Part shown: in pieces, positions 10,289-20,621 of the stretch
How positions within the stretch are numbered: position 1 is the first letter of the stretch
Layout: every line of letters starts with the position of its first letter
From: Kriegella aquimaris
GTDB taxonomy: Bacteria; Bacteroidota; Bacteroidia; Flavobacteriales; Flavobacteriaceae
Assembly (NCBI RefSeq): GCF_900103215.1
Contig: NZ_FNGV01000001.1
Coordinates: 806,001-870,000 of the forward strand
Reading direction: 5' to 3'
DNA: 64,000 nt
The notes under the pieces: model-generated
Database searches by the model: none
What the model was told of the DNA's origin: nothing
What the model saw: the letters and a program-made list of their open reading frames with translations, nothing else
Program-made: the position numbers and the translations under genes

Positions 10289-10669
10289 ATGAAAAAAATA
10301 ATCAACACTTCTAAAGCCCCAGCTCCCATAGGGCCCTATAACCAAGCTGTTTTAAGTGGAAACACGCTATATGTCTCAGGTCAAATACCTCTAGATCCAA
10401 AAACAGGAGAACTTGTAGAAGGGGATATTAAAAAAGAAACCGCACGTTCGATGGACAATTTAAAAGCCATACTCAACGCAGCAGAAATGACTTTTGAAAA
10501 CGTGATCAAGACCACCATATTCATTAAAGACATGAACCAGTTTAGCAAAATAAACGAGGTTTATGGCTCGTATTTTAATGAAGCAAGTGCACCTGCCAGA
10601 GAAACCGTGGAAGTGGCAAATCTACCTAAATTTGTAAACGTAGAGATTTCCGCAATAGCGGTTAAATAG
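10289..10669 (+). CDS. ridA: RidA family reactive-intermediate deaminase
   Basis: 126 residues from the ATG at 10289, the standard RidA length; an upstream in-frame TTG at 10271 would add only six charged residues and is less likely. The family motifs APAPIGPYNQAV near the N-terminus, YVSGQIP, and the conserved Arg in APARETVEV near the C-terminus are present. RidA hydrolyses 2-aminoacrylate and related enamine/imine intermediates from PLP enzymes, protecting them from inactivation. The gene lies 66 bp after lptD on the same strand, and its last 8 bp overlap the end of the convergent sugar-kinase gene. Confidence 0.93.
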   Translation: MKKIINTSKAPAPIGPYNQAVLSGNTLYVSGQIPLDPKTGELVEGDIKKETARSMDNLKAILNAAEMTFENVIKTTIFIKDMNQFSKINEVYGSYFNEASAPARETVEVANLPKFVNVEISAIAVK

Positions 10670-11513
10670 TATCTTTATGGAATTCGACAAGCCCGTCAAT
10701 CGGTCTTTGCCGTATTACCCCAGGTATTAAATCGTTACGTTCCAGTACCGCTGTTAGCTCTTCTCGTAAAAAATATGCAATACTACCCACAAAATGTATT
10801 GGCACTTTGGTGGCTAGTTCAAATTGCATCACTTGATTGTTAATGAACTGCTGAAAACCTTTATCGATTACTCCTTTGCAATATGGGTGTTCTTTGTTCT
10901 CCACTAAAAACCGCGCAAAAGTAGCCAAATAGGTATTCGGGTTAGGCTGTTTGTACAAGTTTTCCTTAATAACATCAGCCTCAAGATTGTAACCTTGAGA
11001 AAACTTAACGGCCAAGTCTTGTGGTATTTTGTGATAGTAGTAATCACGTATCAATTTTCTACCAAAGAAATTTCCGCTGCCATCATCCATAGGTATATAC
11101 CCTAATGAAACGACTTTCTGAATAAGTTGGTGGCCGTCGTAATAGCTGCAATTTGAGCCTGTACCAAGGATACATACAATACCTTGTTGGCCAATTTTAG
11201 TAGTAGAATAAATTGCGGCATACGTATCTTCCTTAACATCGATTTGTGCATTCGGAAAAAAGCCTTTGAAAATTTTCTTTAAAAACTTTTTCATACGGTC
11301 TGTACCGCATCCGGCTCCGTAGAAAAACAACTGACTTACCTTTTCTTTATTCTGGGCAAGTTCAAAATTATTTGCCAATCTATCTTCGATAACCTCTCGT
11401 GTCAGAACCTCTGGACTAAGACCCAAAGTCTGGGTTAAAAAAAGTCGGTCTCCCTTACCATCTAGGGCAATCCAATCCGCTTTTGTGGCACCACTATCAA
11501 CAATCACAATCAT
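10662..11513 (-). CDS. BadF/BadG-type N-acetylglucosamine (amino sugar) kinase
   Basis: 283 residues of the ASKHA fold: phosphate-1 loop VDSGATKADWIAL at the N-terminus, adenosine-binding GTGSNCSYYDG in the middle, and VGSIAYFL near the end. The family includes GlcNAc kinase and the MurNAc kinase MurK of other bacteria; N-acetylhexosamine kinase activity is the likely role. With murQ, anmK, nagB and two GH3 genes in the same window, salvage of GlcNAc or MurNAc released from the wall is a sensible function. The substrate cannot be decided from sequence alone. Its 3' end overlaps ridA by 8 bp on the opposite strand; upstream lies a strong hairpin that separates it from gap. Confidence 0.83.
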   Translation of the reverse strand: MIVIVDSGATKADWIALDGKGDRLFLTQTLGLSPEVLTREVIEDRLANNFELAQNKEKVSQLFFYGAGCGTDRMKKFLKKIFKGFFPNAQIDVKEDTYAAIYSTTKIGQQGIVCILGTGSNCSYYDGHQLIQKVVSLGYIPMDDGSGNFFGRKLIRDYYYHKIPQDLAVKFSQGYNLEADVIKENLYKQPNPNTYLATFARFLVENKEHPYCKGVIDKGFQQFINNQVMQFELATKVPIHFVGSIAYFLREELTAVLERNDLIPGVIRQRPIDGLVEFHKDTI

Positions 11514-11530
11514 GGATCAATAGTTAGAAT

Positions 11531-11577
11531 GAATATTCCTGAAAGCGAAAGATGTATTTTTCGCTTTCAGGAAATTC
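11531..11577 (-). terminator. Strong stem-loop between gap and the sugar-kinase gene
   Basis: A perfect 15-bp stem (11536-11550 with 11559-11573) closes an 8-nt loop; four more base pairs (11531-11534 with 11574-11577) follow after a bulged A at 11535. It lies 34 bp past the stop of gap. There is no long U-tract on either side, so it may be a terminator of the kind common in Bacteroidota, an mRNA 3' stabiliser, or both. Confidence 0.6.
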
Positions 11578-11611
11578 TATTAATAAATAAGATTAGAAGA
11601 ACTGGAATTAC

Positions 11612-12625
<1,014 letters not shown>

Positions 12626-12637
12626 TTAAGTGATTAA

Positions 12638-13624
12638 TTATGTTGTCATTATTTCTGAAACCCGCATGAGTTCCTTATCAATTTTTGTATGCCCCTTAAT
12701 TGCCTTGTTAATAGGAGTCAGTATCAATCTGTTATCCTGTATACCTACCATCAGATTTGTTTTGCCTTCCAACAGTGCCTCTACAGCCTTAACCCCCATA
12801 CGACTTGCTAGAACACGATCGTAACAGGAAGGAGATCCCCCTCTTTGCATATGCCCCAATACAGAGACCCGAACATCATAAATTGGCAAATGTTCTTCTA
12901 CGTATTCTTTGAGTTCGAAAACGTTCTTTCCTGTTTTATCACCTTCGGCAACAATAACAATACTCGATGATTTGCCTGATTTCTTACTCCGCTTTAAAGA
13001 TTCTAAAAGTCGATCTAGACCTAAATTCTCTTCTGGAATCAAAATTTCTTCCGCACCAGCCCCTACTCCCGCATTCAAGGCAATATGACCCACATCTCGG
13101 CCCATGACCTCAACAAAAAATAATCTATTGTGCGAACTGGCGGTATCTCTAATTTTATCAATAGCCTCGACAACGGTGTTCAGCGCCGTGTCAAAACCAA
13201 GCGTGTAGGTAGTTCCAAAAATATCATTATCGATTGTTCCCGGTATACCAATTACAGGAAAGTCATATTCTTGATTAAAAATCATAGCACCGGTGAAACT
13301 ACCGTCTCCCCCGATTACCACAAAAGCATCAATTCCCGCTTCCAGTAATTTATCGTGCGCTATTTTGCGTCCTTCCGGGGTTCTAAATTCTGTGCAACGG
13401 GCCGACTTAAGAATAGTTCCCCCTTTATTAATGATGTTATTAACGCTTCGCGCGTCCATAGGCTTGAAATCGCCTTCCATCATTCCCTCATATCCTCTGT
13501 AAATTCCGACACATTCTACATTCATATAGGCACATGTGCGAACTACAGACCTTATTGCGGCGTTCATCCCAGGAGAATCACCACCTGAAGTAAAAACACC
13601 AATCTTTTTTATGCTTGACGTCAT
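12638..13624 (-). CDS. pfkA: ATP-dependent 6-phosphofructokinase
   Basis: 328 residues, typical of the bacterial ATP-PFK family. TSGGDSPGMNAAIR at the N-terminus is the ATP-binding glycine-rich region; GGDGSFTGA continues the nucleotide site, and GTIDNDI holds the catalytic Asp that activates the sugar hydroxyl. MGRDVGHIA and the HMQRGGSPS segment belong to the fructose-6-phosphate site. The Gly after GGDG argues for ATP rather than pyrophosphate as donor. It is the first gene of a pfkA-gap operon, with a -7 element 17 bp upstream of the ATG. Confidence 0.97.
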   Translation of the reverse strand: MTSSIKKIGVFTSGGDSPGMNAAIRSVVRTCAYMNVECVGIYRGYEGMMEGDFKPMDARSVNNIINKGGTILKSARCTEFRTPEGRKIAHDKLLEAGIDAFVVIGGDGSFTGAMIFNQEYDFPVIGIPGTIDNDIFGTTYTLGFDTALNTVVEAIDKIRDTASSHNRLFFVEVMGRDVGHIALNAGVGAGAEEILIPEENLGLDRLLESLKRSKKSGKSSSIVIVAEGDKTGKNVFELKEYVEEHLPIYDVRVSVLGHMQRGGSPSCYDRVLASRMGVKAVEALLEGKTNLMVGIQDNRLILTPINKAIKGHTKIDKELMRVSEIMTT

Positions 13625-13641
13625 CGAAAATTTTAAGCTAG

Positions 13642-13649
13642 CAAAATTA
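13642..13649 (-). promoter_or_regulatory. Putative -7 promoter element for pfkA-gap
   Basis: The minus strand reads TAATTTTG, a full match to TAnnTTTG, placed to start transcription about 10-12 bp before the pfkA ATG. No well-spaced -33 element was found. Confidence 0.42.
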
Positions 13650-13793
13650 GCAAACTTCTACCAAATAAGAAATTGTTGAAGTCCTTATTTTACTTGTTTA
13701 TGCACGATAAAATCGTATCAAACGTTTTCGTTGATGAATTATAGAGGATGAATGTTAGTTTTAAAACATTATGGGGGGGTCAATGTGCTAAAT

Positions 13794-16700
13794 TTATTTT
13801 ACCCCGTTAGACTTGGCATAAAACCGAAGTAGGCTATCTTTTCCCATTACTGAACTTGGCAAAGCCTCGGCTTTGGGTAAATCTTTCTTAGGTAATTTGT
13901 TATTGTTTTTACTTAGTATTTTACGGAAAAGTTCGCTAAAAGTGTTAAAATCTACTTCGTAAGATAGCCCGGCACCTTGAGTGTATCCCAACCGCTCTGC
14001 CAAGAATGCCTGAATTTCACTTTCCCTATTGAAGAATTTTGCACTCAAAGTTCCTTCCTCATTCAATAAAAGCTCCAATTCAAAATCACCGGCGACCACT
14101 GTTTCACTAGCCCCACCTACCGGCACCCCTACCCTGCCGTTAAACAGAATTCGATCACTAATTTGAGTCGAAACAGTAACTCCAATTCTATTTTCAGTCT
14201 GAACATCGGCATTTCGATCTAGAATACCCTGTTCATAGGAAAGGCCTAAATTAAATTTATCGTTGCTACCGCCCAATACCTGATTCAATAGTCCCGATGC
14301 CGATTGCAATAGGTTCCCAGTGACCGCCTGCTGGTTGATGCCACTTTGACCACCTACAAAAGACCCTTGCGCCAATAAAAAAAGTGCATTTCTTTCTTCA
14401 ACTGTCGGATCTTGAAGGCGGTATTCCAATTCTGATTGTACAATAGAATTGGTGCCTGGAAAATCTATACCAAATTGAATGTCGGGACTTTCTAAGTCAT
14501 CTGTCAATTTTATAACTACCTCGGTAGGTATACGTCGCGTACTTGAGTTCTCCAGTAAGGGAGCCGGGTTTGCGTTCAGGGCATATACAGCTTCCATATT
14601 GAGCTGTGCTTTTAAAGGGTCATTCTCCCAGTTAATAGTCCCCCCAGGTTTTACACTGAATGTTTTATTGATTACCCCGCCAAACTTATAATTGAACTCA
14701 CCGGTGACCACAACAAAATCGCCATACATTTCAAATTTTCCGCGTGTATTGATACGAATTAGGAGCAGCCCTTCACCTGTACCTTTTAAAGAACTGCCTG
14801 TTTTTGGGTCTGTAACAATCTCCACTTCGGCATCAGGGGTAACGGCTAAGTCGAATTCAAGCTCCAACCCTTGAAATTCGTTCAATACGCGCTGATCTTC
14901 TATAGTGACGGCCTCATTCTTCTGAATGAAATTAATAAAGGAATAATCACCGACCGAAGTAACATCGCTAAGCGGAATCTTTAGTGAACTCCCCTTTGCG
15001 GTTTCACCATCAAAGGTTATCGTAAGCGCCTTGGTCGAACCAAAAATCCGCCCTTTTCCATTTATAAAACCGGTACCATAATACAAGACTTCTTCCTCGA
15101 AATCGGTATTCAAAATCAGCATCCTATCCCCCTTGGTATCCACATCAAGATCTAAGACCCAATCTTTAAAAAACTTATGCTTTATAGTACCATCGAGTGT
15201 CGCCTTGGTTTTTTCATCTACATCGGTTAATTCAATATCTTGAAAATCAAAAGTTTGCTCATACAATCTCACCTTAGAATTGGAAGCGAAATCATAGTCG
15301 ACGTTCAAATAAGGTATACCGATACCGGCATGGCTCAGAGTCAGCAATCCGTTCATTTCGGGATTATTAATGGGCCCGGTTATTCGCGCACTTCCATTCA
15401 AGTTTCCTCTAATATTGCCAATAACACCATCACCTAGTGGAGCGAAAGGCTGTAAAATAAAATTTTGGAAATTAACCAAAAGATTCGCTTCAGGCACATC
15501 TCCCTCATTAATAATATTGCCTACCACCCCAAAATTTTCAATTCCCCCATCTGTTATTTGTGAATTCACAGTAAAATCGGTCAAATCCCTATTACCGACT
15601 ATCCCTATATTCAAATCACCCAACCGCATTCCATTAATAGAGAAATCTGCAATGGCCAGATTTGATGACGGTAAGTAGATATCATCTTTTTGCAAAACGT
15701 TCAAGGTTCCGTTCACCTCACCCTGTAACTTTAAACTATCTATGGCAGGAGTTATCTTATCTAAGGATACTATTTTAAACTGTAGCTCAAGATCCTTGAA
15801 CGTAGAATCGGCCAACTGACCTTTTAAACGAATTTGCTCTTCCTCGCTATTGTTCATCACAATTTCTTGAATATTGATACTATCCAAAGTTCTATTGATA
15901 ATTACCTTATTCAAACTATCACCGTTTTTGTTCAGGATCCACTTGTTTCCTTTAAAACTGACATCAGAAGTTTTTAGACCTATAACCGATTTGTTTTCTT
16001 TATTAAAGGTGTGATAAAAGTTAAGATTGTAAGAATCATTGAAGTCACTGCCTCCTTTAAATTCAGTTCTGAAAAACAAAGTATCTTTCAAGGTGGTGTT
16101 GATGAGGTTAAAGTCTTTTACATCATAATATTTATTGGAAAGATCACCAACCGCCACATACGTATTAAACAACGGGTTCTTATTATCTATTTTAACTTCA
16201 ATACTATCTGCTTCATTGCCATACGCAGCAATTCTTGGCGACCTAAAATTCAATTTAAAATCGCCTTCGTCCGCAATAATATTTCCTTTTATAAAAGTAT
16301 TTGGATCAAACGCTACTTCAGGAAAAAAAACATCGACTATCTTGTTATATATTTTAAAGTTGAACGATAAGGTTTGACCACTAGAAATAACAAAGGGTCT
16401 ATAGTTCGTATAAATGCTTCCCACAGAATTTTGCAGCAATTTACCCATCTCTTTGACCCTGAAATTACCTTTCAAATAACCCGTAATAATATCAGGTGAA
16501 TTGATATCGATAATACGAACAGAATCATTTTCAAAAGATGAAGAAATTTTAAAATCTTCAAAATAATAGGTATCGTTCTTGTTCTGAAAATTGGTCTTGG
16601 TAAACTTGATATCACCTACTAGATTATCCAAGGTATTTCCCGTGACATCCATAGATAAATCTCCCTTAAATATAGAGATGCTATCATTTATGAAATTCAG

Positions 16701-18230
16701 CTTCCGTAAATCTGCATAATCGACCGATGCGATAAAGTTGAAATTATTGCGTCTATCGGAAAAATCGGCAAGCCCTTTAAAACTAAATTTCAGGTTTTCA
16801 TCAGTACTGACCAACAAACCATCAAAAAGTTGATCTTTTAGAATTCCCGATACCTTGATATTCTTATATTCATAGTTATTGAAATTAACCGAATAGACTT
16901 GCCCGATAACCTCGGTATTCAAATTTTCTTGAACAAACCCCTTCCCCTCTACATTAAAGTCTAAATTGGTTTTCCCTAACTTTTTATTGTCGGCAAACTC
17001 TCCAAGATCAAAATCTATTAAAGAAACAAAACCCTGATAGGTTGCATTATCTATATGATCAATATCTGTGAGTTCCATGTCTGCATAACTACTGCCTATA
17101 GCCGTATTCAGATTCACTTTCGCATTTATCGATGTTTCGCTAATAGTTGCATCGCCCCGTATGGTGAACTGTCCGAATTTTTGAAATGATGAAGGAAGGG
17201 ACTCTCCTAAAATATTGGGCATCAGCGAACGCAGCTGATAGTAACTCGAGGTCACATTTTTCATTTGCGCCTCCATCACAAAGGGCTTTTTCTTGGTGAA
17301 GAGGTTTTTAAAATTAAAATCACCGCGTATACCAGTATTATCAGATTGCAAAAAAAGATTTTCAGTGACTAAGTCGTTCAGAACCCCATTTACATTTGAA
17401 GAAAAATTCACGATTTTTCCTCTTCCGAATTGGTTGTACAAAAGATTTATCTCGTCTAAAGCAATGGTCGACTCACTGAACTCGGCACTAAGTTTAACCT
17501 TGTTCACGAAATCAGCAAAATCTTTGCGCTCGTAGTTGAAGACCAGCCCTCCTTTAAGATTAGATTCAGAAGTTTTAATATTCAAAGAATCGAATCGCAT
17601 CATCTGCTTGGTATACTTAAAATCTGTCGCCAACTTATTGACCACAATACCACGACTGCTATTGAAAGACATAGCTTGAATATTCGTAGTTACCTCGGGG
17701 CCCAAGATTTGAAAATCTTTGGCTGAAATATTCAAGTTTTTAAAGTCTAAAATTCTACTTTGTTCAAAATTTTCATCAATAAGTACAAAAGTACTATTGG
17801 CAATTTCTACGTCGGAGGAGGAGAAAAAGAAGGGGTCAGCACCCGGTTTCCTTGGTTTTCCATTATCTAATTTATCAATAAAAACCTCTAGATTCGTATT
17901 CTTGTCGTCTTGGTACGTTTTAAGCTTAAAGTCAAGCTCATTAATGCTAATGTCTCCAAATTGCAATTTACCTTGAAGCAAATTACGCATGCTCATAATC
18001 GAAGTAACAAGCTCATCGACGTAAAAAAGTGTATCCTTCTTATAATCTTCAATATAAATCCCTTCCAAAGAGGTATCCCACGAAATAAGTGAAACCCTGA
18101 GTTTTTCGATATTGATATTTGTTCGGAATTCTTTATTGATTGAATTCGTTGCATATGTCGCAAAACCGGTCTGTACTACCGGTAAGGATAGTATTATAGT
18201 GCCCAAAACACATATCAACAGAAACACCAA
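13794..18230 (-). CDS. tamB: TamB-family translocation and assembly module protein
   Basis: 1478 residues: one N-terminal transmembrane segment, then a very long stretch of beta-strand repeats, and a DUF490/TamB C-terminal domain (last ~350 residues, including LKGTGEGLLLIRINTRGKFEMYGD and GLSYEQG). TamB-like proteins span the periplasm as a hydrophobic groove, linked to outer-membrane protein assembly and phospholipid transport. The start is uncertain. The earliest bacterial-type start after the upstream stop (18273-18275) that I would accept is TTG at 18230, yet the frame stays open through 14 more codons that encode a positively charged stretch (KKLRK) normally expected just before the anchor; no ATG or GTG is found there. 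The gene is divergent from tsaD with overlapping 5' regions. Confidence 0.88.
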   Translation of the reverse strand: MVFLLICVLGTIILSLPVVQTGFATYATNSINKEFRTNINIEKLRVSLISWDTSLEGIYIEDYKKDTLFYVDELVTSIMSMRNLLQGKLQFGDISINELDFKLKTYQDDKNTNLEVFIDKLDNGKPRKPGADPFFFSSSDVEIANSTFVLIDENFEQSRILDFKNLNISAKDFQILGPEVTTNIQAMSFNSSRGIVVNKLATDFKYTKQMMRFDSLNIKTSESNLKGGLVFNYERKDFADFVNKVKLSAEFSESTIALDEINLLYNQFGRGKIVNFSSNVNGVLNDLVTENLFLQSDNTGIRGDFNFKNLFTKKKPFVMEAQMKNVTSSYYQLRSLMPNILGESLPSSFQKFGQFTIRGDATISETSINAKVNLNTAIGSSYADMELTDIDHIDNATYQGFVSLIDFDLGEFADNKKLGKTNLDFNVEGKGFVQENLNTEVIGQVYSVNFNNYEYKNIKVSGILKDQLFDGLLVSTDENLKFSFKGLADFSDRRNNFNFIASVDYADLRKLNFINDSISIFKGDLSMDVTGNTLDNLVGDIKFTKTNFQNKNDTYYFEDFKISSSFENDSVRIIDINSPDIITGYLKGNFRVKEMGKLLQNSVGSIYTNYRPFVISSGQTLSFNFKIYNKIVDVFFPEVAFDPNTFIKGNIIADEGDFKLNFRSPRIAAYGNEADSIEVKIDNKNPLFNTYVAVGDLSNKYYDVKDFNLINTTLKDTLFFRTEFKGGSDFNDSYNLNFYHTFNKENKSVIGLKTSDVSFKGNKWILNKNGDSLNKVIINRTLDSINIQEIVMNNSEEEQIRLKGQLADSTFKDLELQFKIVSLDKITPAIDSLKLQGEVNGTLNVLQKDDIYLPSSNLAIADFSINGMRLGDLNIGIVGNRDLTDFTVNSQITDGGIENFGVVGNIINEGDVPEANLLVNFQNFILQPFAPLGDGVIGNIRGNLNGSARITGPINNPEMNGLLTLSHAGIGIPYLNVDYDFASNSKVRLYEQTFDFQDIELTDVDEKTKATLDGTIKHKFFKDWVLDLDVDTKGDRMLILNTDFEEEVLYYGTGFINGKGRIFGSTKALTITFDGETAKGSSLKIPLSDVTSVGDYSFINFIQKNEAVTIEDQRVLNEFQGLELEFDLAVTPDAEVEIVTDPKTGSSLKGTGEGLLLIRINTRGKFEMYGDFVVVTGEFNYKFGGVINKTFSVKPGGTINWENDPLKAQLNMEAVYALNANPAPLLENSSTRRIPTEVVIKLTDDLESPDIQFGIDFPGTNSIVQSELEYRLQDPTVEERNALFLLAQGSFVGGQSGINQQAVTGNLLQSASGLLNQVLGGSNDKFNLGLSYEQGILDRNADVQTENRIGVTVSTQISDRILFNGRVGVPVGGASETVVAGDFELELLLNEEGTLSAKFFNRESEIQAFLAERLGYTQGAGLSYEVDFNTFSELFRKILSKNNNKLPKKDLPKAEALPSSVMGKDSLLRFYAKSNGVK

Positions 18231-18260
18231 CAGGGTTCTGATCAGTATTTTTCTAAGTTT

Positions 18261-18288
18261 TTTGATAGGGCTTTATGTTTTACCTTTG
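18261..18288 (+). promoter_or_regulatory. Putative promoter for tsaD
   Basis: TTTG at 18261-18264 and TACCTTTG at 18281-18288 resemble the Bacteroidota -33 and -7 elements; the 16-bp spacer is slightly short. Transcription would start near 18295, downstream of the ATG at 18275. This argues that tsaD begins at GTG 18314 rather than at that ATG. Confidence 0.5.
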
Positions 18289-18313
18289 TGTACCAATTTT
18301 TATTCCAAACCTT

Positions 18314-19348
18314 GTGGAAAATAAAACTATTTATATTCTTGCAATTGAATCGTCTTGCGATGACACTTCCGCCGCCGTTTTAAGCAATGATAAAACGCTG
18401 AGCAATGTGGTAGCCACCCAAAAAATTCATGAGGAGTATGGGGGTGTCGTACCCGAACTTGCCTCAAGGGCACATCAGCAAAATATTGTTCCTGTTGTGC
18501 ACCAAGCATTAATAAAGGCAAATATCGACAAAAAACAATTATCAGCCATAGCATTTACACGCGGACCAGGACTTATGGGTTCTTTGCTCGTCGGCACCTC
18601 TTTTTCAAAATCACTTGCCCTCGGTTTACAAATTCCACTAATCGAGGTAAATCACATGCAGGCCCATATTTTGGCGCACTTCATCAATGACGGAACTCAA
18701 GACAATCAACCTGAATTTCCATTTTTAGCGATGACCATAAGCGGTGGCCACACCCAAATTGTTTTGGTCAAAGATTATTTTGATATGCAGGTACTTGGGC
18801 AGACTTTAGACGATGCCGTGGGCGAAGCCTTTGACAAAAGCGCCAAAATATTAGGACTCCCATATCCCGGCGGACCATTGTTAGACAAATATGCGCAATT
18901 GGGCAACCCTAAGGCATTCGTTTTCCCTAAACCGAAAGTGGCGGACCTTAATTTCAGTTTTAGTGGCTTAAAAACAAGTATTCTTTACTTCGTTCAACGG
19001 GAAACACAAAACAATCCTGATTTTATTCAAGAAAACCTGAACGACATTTGTGCCTCGATTCAGTACACCATTGTCAAAATTTTGATGGATAAGGTGAAAA
19101 AAGCCGTCAAACTTACTGGTATTACCCAAGTTGCAATCGGTGGTGGGGTTTCTGCCAACTCCGGCATTCGAAGCGCTTTAAAAGCTGCTGAGAAAAAGGA
19201 GGGATGGACAACCTTTATACCTAAATTTGAATATTGTACCGATAATGCGGCCATGATAGGTATCGTCGGATATTTAAAATACAAGGAAGGCAACTTTGCG
19301 CAGCAAGATATCTCAGCAAAAGCCAGATACACCATACAAGAATCTTAA
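18314..19348 (+). CDS. tsaD: tRNA N6-threonylcarbamoyladenosine transferase TsaD
   Basis: 344 residues from GTG 18314, giving the usual N-terminus MENKTIYILAIESSCDDTS. The ATG at 18275 would add 13 hydrophobic residues not seen in the family and lies upstream of the likely transcription start. The metal-binding HxxxH is in NHMQAHILAH; ISGGHTQ, GGPLLDKYA and the C-terminal CTDNAAMI motif are all present. TsaD transfers the threonylcarbamoyl group to A37 of ANN-decoding tRNAs in complex with TsaB and TsaE, which are not in this window. It is divergent from tamB. Confidence 0.95.
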   Translation: MENKTIYILAIESSCDDTSAAVLSNDKTLSNVVATQKIHEEYGGVVPELASRAHQQNIVPVVHQALIKANIDKKQLSAIAFTRGPGLMGSLLVGTSFSKSLALGLQIPLIEVNHMQAHILAHFINDGTQDNQPEFPFLAMTISGGHTQIVLVKDYFDMQVLGQTLDDAVGEAFDKSAKILGLPYPGGPLLDKYAQLGNPKAFVFPKPKVADLNFSFSGLKTSILYFVQRETQNNPDFIQENLNDICASIQYTIVKILMDKVKKAVKLTGITQVAIGGGVSANSGIRSALKAAEKKEGWTTFIPKFEYCTDNAAMIGIVGYLKYKEGNFAQQDISAKARYTIQES

Positions 19349-19511
19349 GCGCCCTACACCCGGAGCACGGTCAAAAAAAAGTATACAAAAAGACGAAATT
19401 CATTGATTGAACGTTACCATGTTCTATGGGTTTTAGTCATACCTCTCTTTTTTCAAGGTTCTTTAAATCCATTTTATTTGTTAAATTCGGAATGCGATAA
19501 TTGTATTATTT

Positions 19512-20252
19512 ATGGATAAAACTTCTACAAACCGGAACAAAGAGCTCTACTCAGAACATATGATAGACAGCACCATATACAGGAAAAATGTTTCTCCTGC
19601 GGAAAAAGCGGTGCTAAAAAAATACTTGACCGATACCGATAAGAAAGTTGTCGAGGCAGGTGCTGGCGGAGGAAGACTTACTTTCTACATAGAAGAATTC
19701 GGGTTTAAAGATGTCACAGGTTTCGACATTGTCGAAGAAATGATGGAGTACGCCCAAAAAGAAGCCGCCAGAAGAGCATCTAACATTCAATTTATCGCGG
19801 CAGATGCATCGGATCTTAAGATGTTCGAAGACGAAACATTCGATTACCTAGTTTATGCCCAGCAAGTGCTGTGCTTTGTTCCTAAAGAACTTTTTCAAAA
19901 ATCTTTAGAAGAAGCCTATCGAATTGCTAGCCCCGGAAGCCTTACCATCTTTACTTTTTTAGATTTTGATTCAAAAAGCTACAACCCACTTCTCAGCATT
20001 TGCGCCAACTTTTTAAGAAAACTACGCGGCGAAGAGGTATCTAAATATCATTTGCCTTGGTTAAAACTGAACAATACCCAGTTCAACTGGAAACTTTTAA
20101 AAAAAGACCAACCCAGTATTTATTGGGTTAAAAAAGCCGATATCATTCATCAATTAACAGCTATCGGATATACAATTATCGAAGCCAATAAAGGCTCAGA
20201 AATTGTAGAAAATGGCAGCAAAGGAGTACTCTACGTAATCTGTAAAAAATAA
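19512..20252 (+). CDS. Class I SAM-dependent methyltransferase
   Basis: 246 residues with the Rossmann methyltransferase signature: motif I VVEAGAGGGRLTFYIEEFG (about 52-70), acidic motif II after GFDIVEEM, and the motif IV-like FDYLVYAQQVLCFVP. There is no signal peptide or membrane segment. The overall pattern (Methyltransf_11/25 type) suggests a small-molecule methyltransferase; the substrate cannot be read. The gene is preceded by 163 bp with no recognisable promoter and followed after 10 bp by the TfoX-like gene, so the two are probably cotranscribed. Confidence 0.82.
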   Translation: MDKTSTNRNKELYSEHMIDSTIYRKNVSPAEKAVLKKYLTDTDKKVVEAGAGGGRLTFYIEEFGFKDVTGFDIVEEMMEYAQKEAARRASNIQFIAADASDLKMFEDETFDYLVYAQQVLCFVPKELFQKSLEEAYRIASPGSLTIFTFLDFDSKSYNPLLSICANFLRKLRGEEVSKYHLPWLKLNNTQFNWKLLKKDQPSIYWVKKADIIHQLTAIGYTIIEANKGSEIVENGSKGVLYVICKK

Positions 20253-20262
20253 AGTTAGGGCC

Positions 20263-20604
20263 ATGTCGTTCGATCTAGAATTAGCAAAGAGAATACGTGC
20301 GGCATTACAGTCTTTCCCGCTAGAAGTGCAAGAAAATTTCAATGAGAAGAAAATGTTCGGCGGTATCGCCTATTTATACAAAGGCAAAATGACCGTTGGC
20401 ATTATAAAGAAAGACCTTATGGTTCGGGTATTAGGTAGTAAAATGAAAGATGTCTTGCAAATGAACCATGTGCGGCCCATGGACTTCACAAAACGCCCCA
20501 TGAAAGAATTTATCTATGTCTCCCAAGCAGGTATCGAAACCGAAGAGCAGCTTCAGCATTGGGTCGAATTGGGCCTGGAACACGCTAAAAGTAAATTGAA
20601 GTAA
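20263..20604 (+). CDS. TfoX/Sxy N-terminal domain protein
   Basis: 113 residues matching the TfoX N-terminal family: the conserved KKMFGGIAYLYKGKM segment and a VRVLG strand near residue 60 are typical. Full-length TfoX/Sxy proteins of gammaproteobacteria activate competence genes, but stand-alone N-domain proteins such as this are widespread and their role is unknown. It lacks the C-terminal helix-hairpin-helix domain. It starts 10 bp after the methyltransferase gene on the same strand. Confidence 0.82.
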   Translation: MSFDLELAKRIRAALQSFPLEVQENFNEKKMFGGIAYLYKGKMTVGIIKKDLMVRVLGSKMKDVLQMNHVRPMDFTKRPMKEFIYVSQAGIETEEQLQHWVELGLEHAKSKLK

Positions 20605-20621
20605 TTTAAAACTAGACAGAC

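Noticed and set aside
18275-18313. ATG 18275 as tsaD start
   Set aside because: It adds an atypical hydrophobic segment and lies upstream of the predicted transcription start; GTG 18314 gives the family-typical N-terminus.
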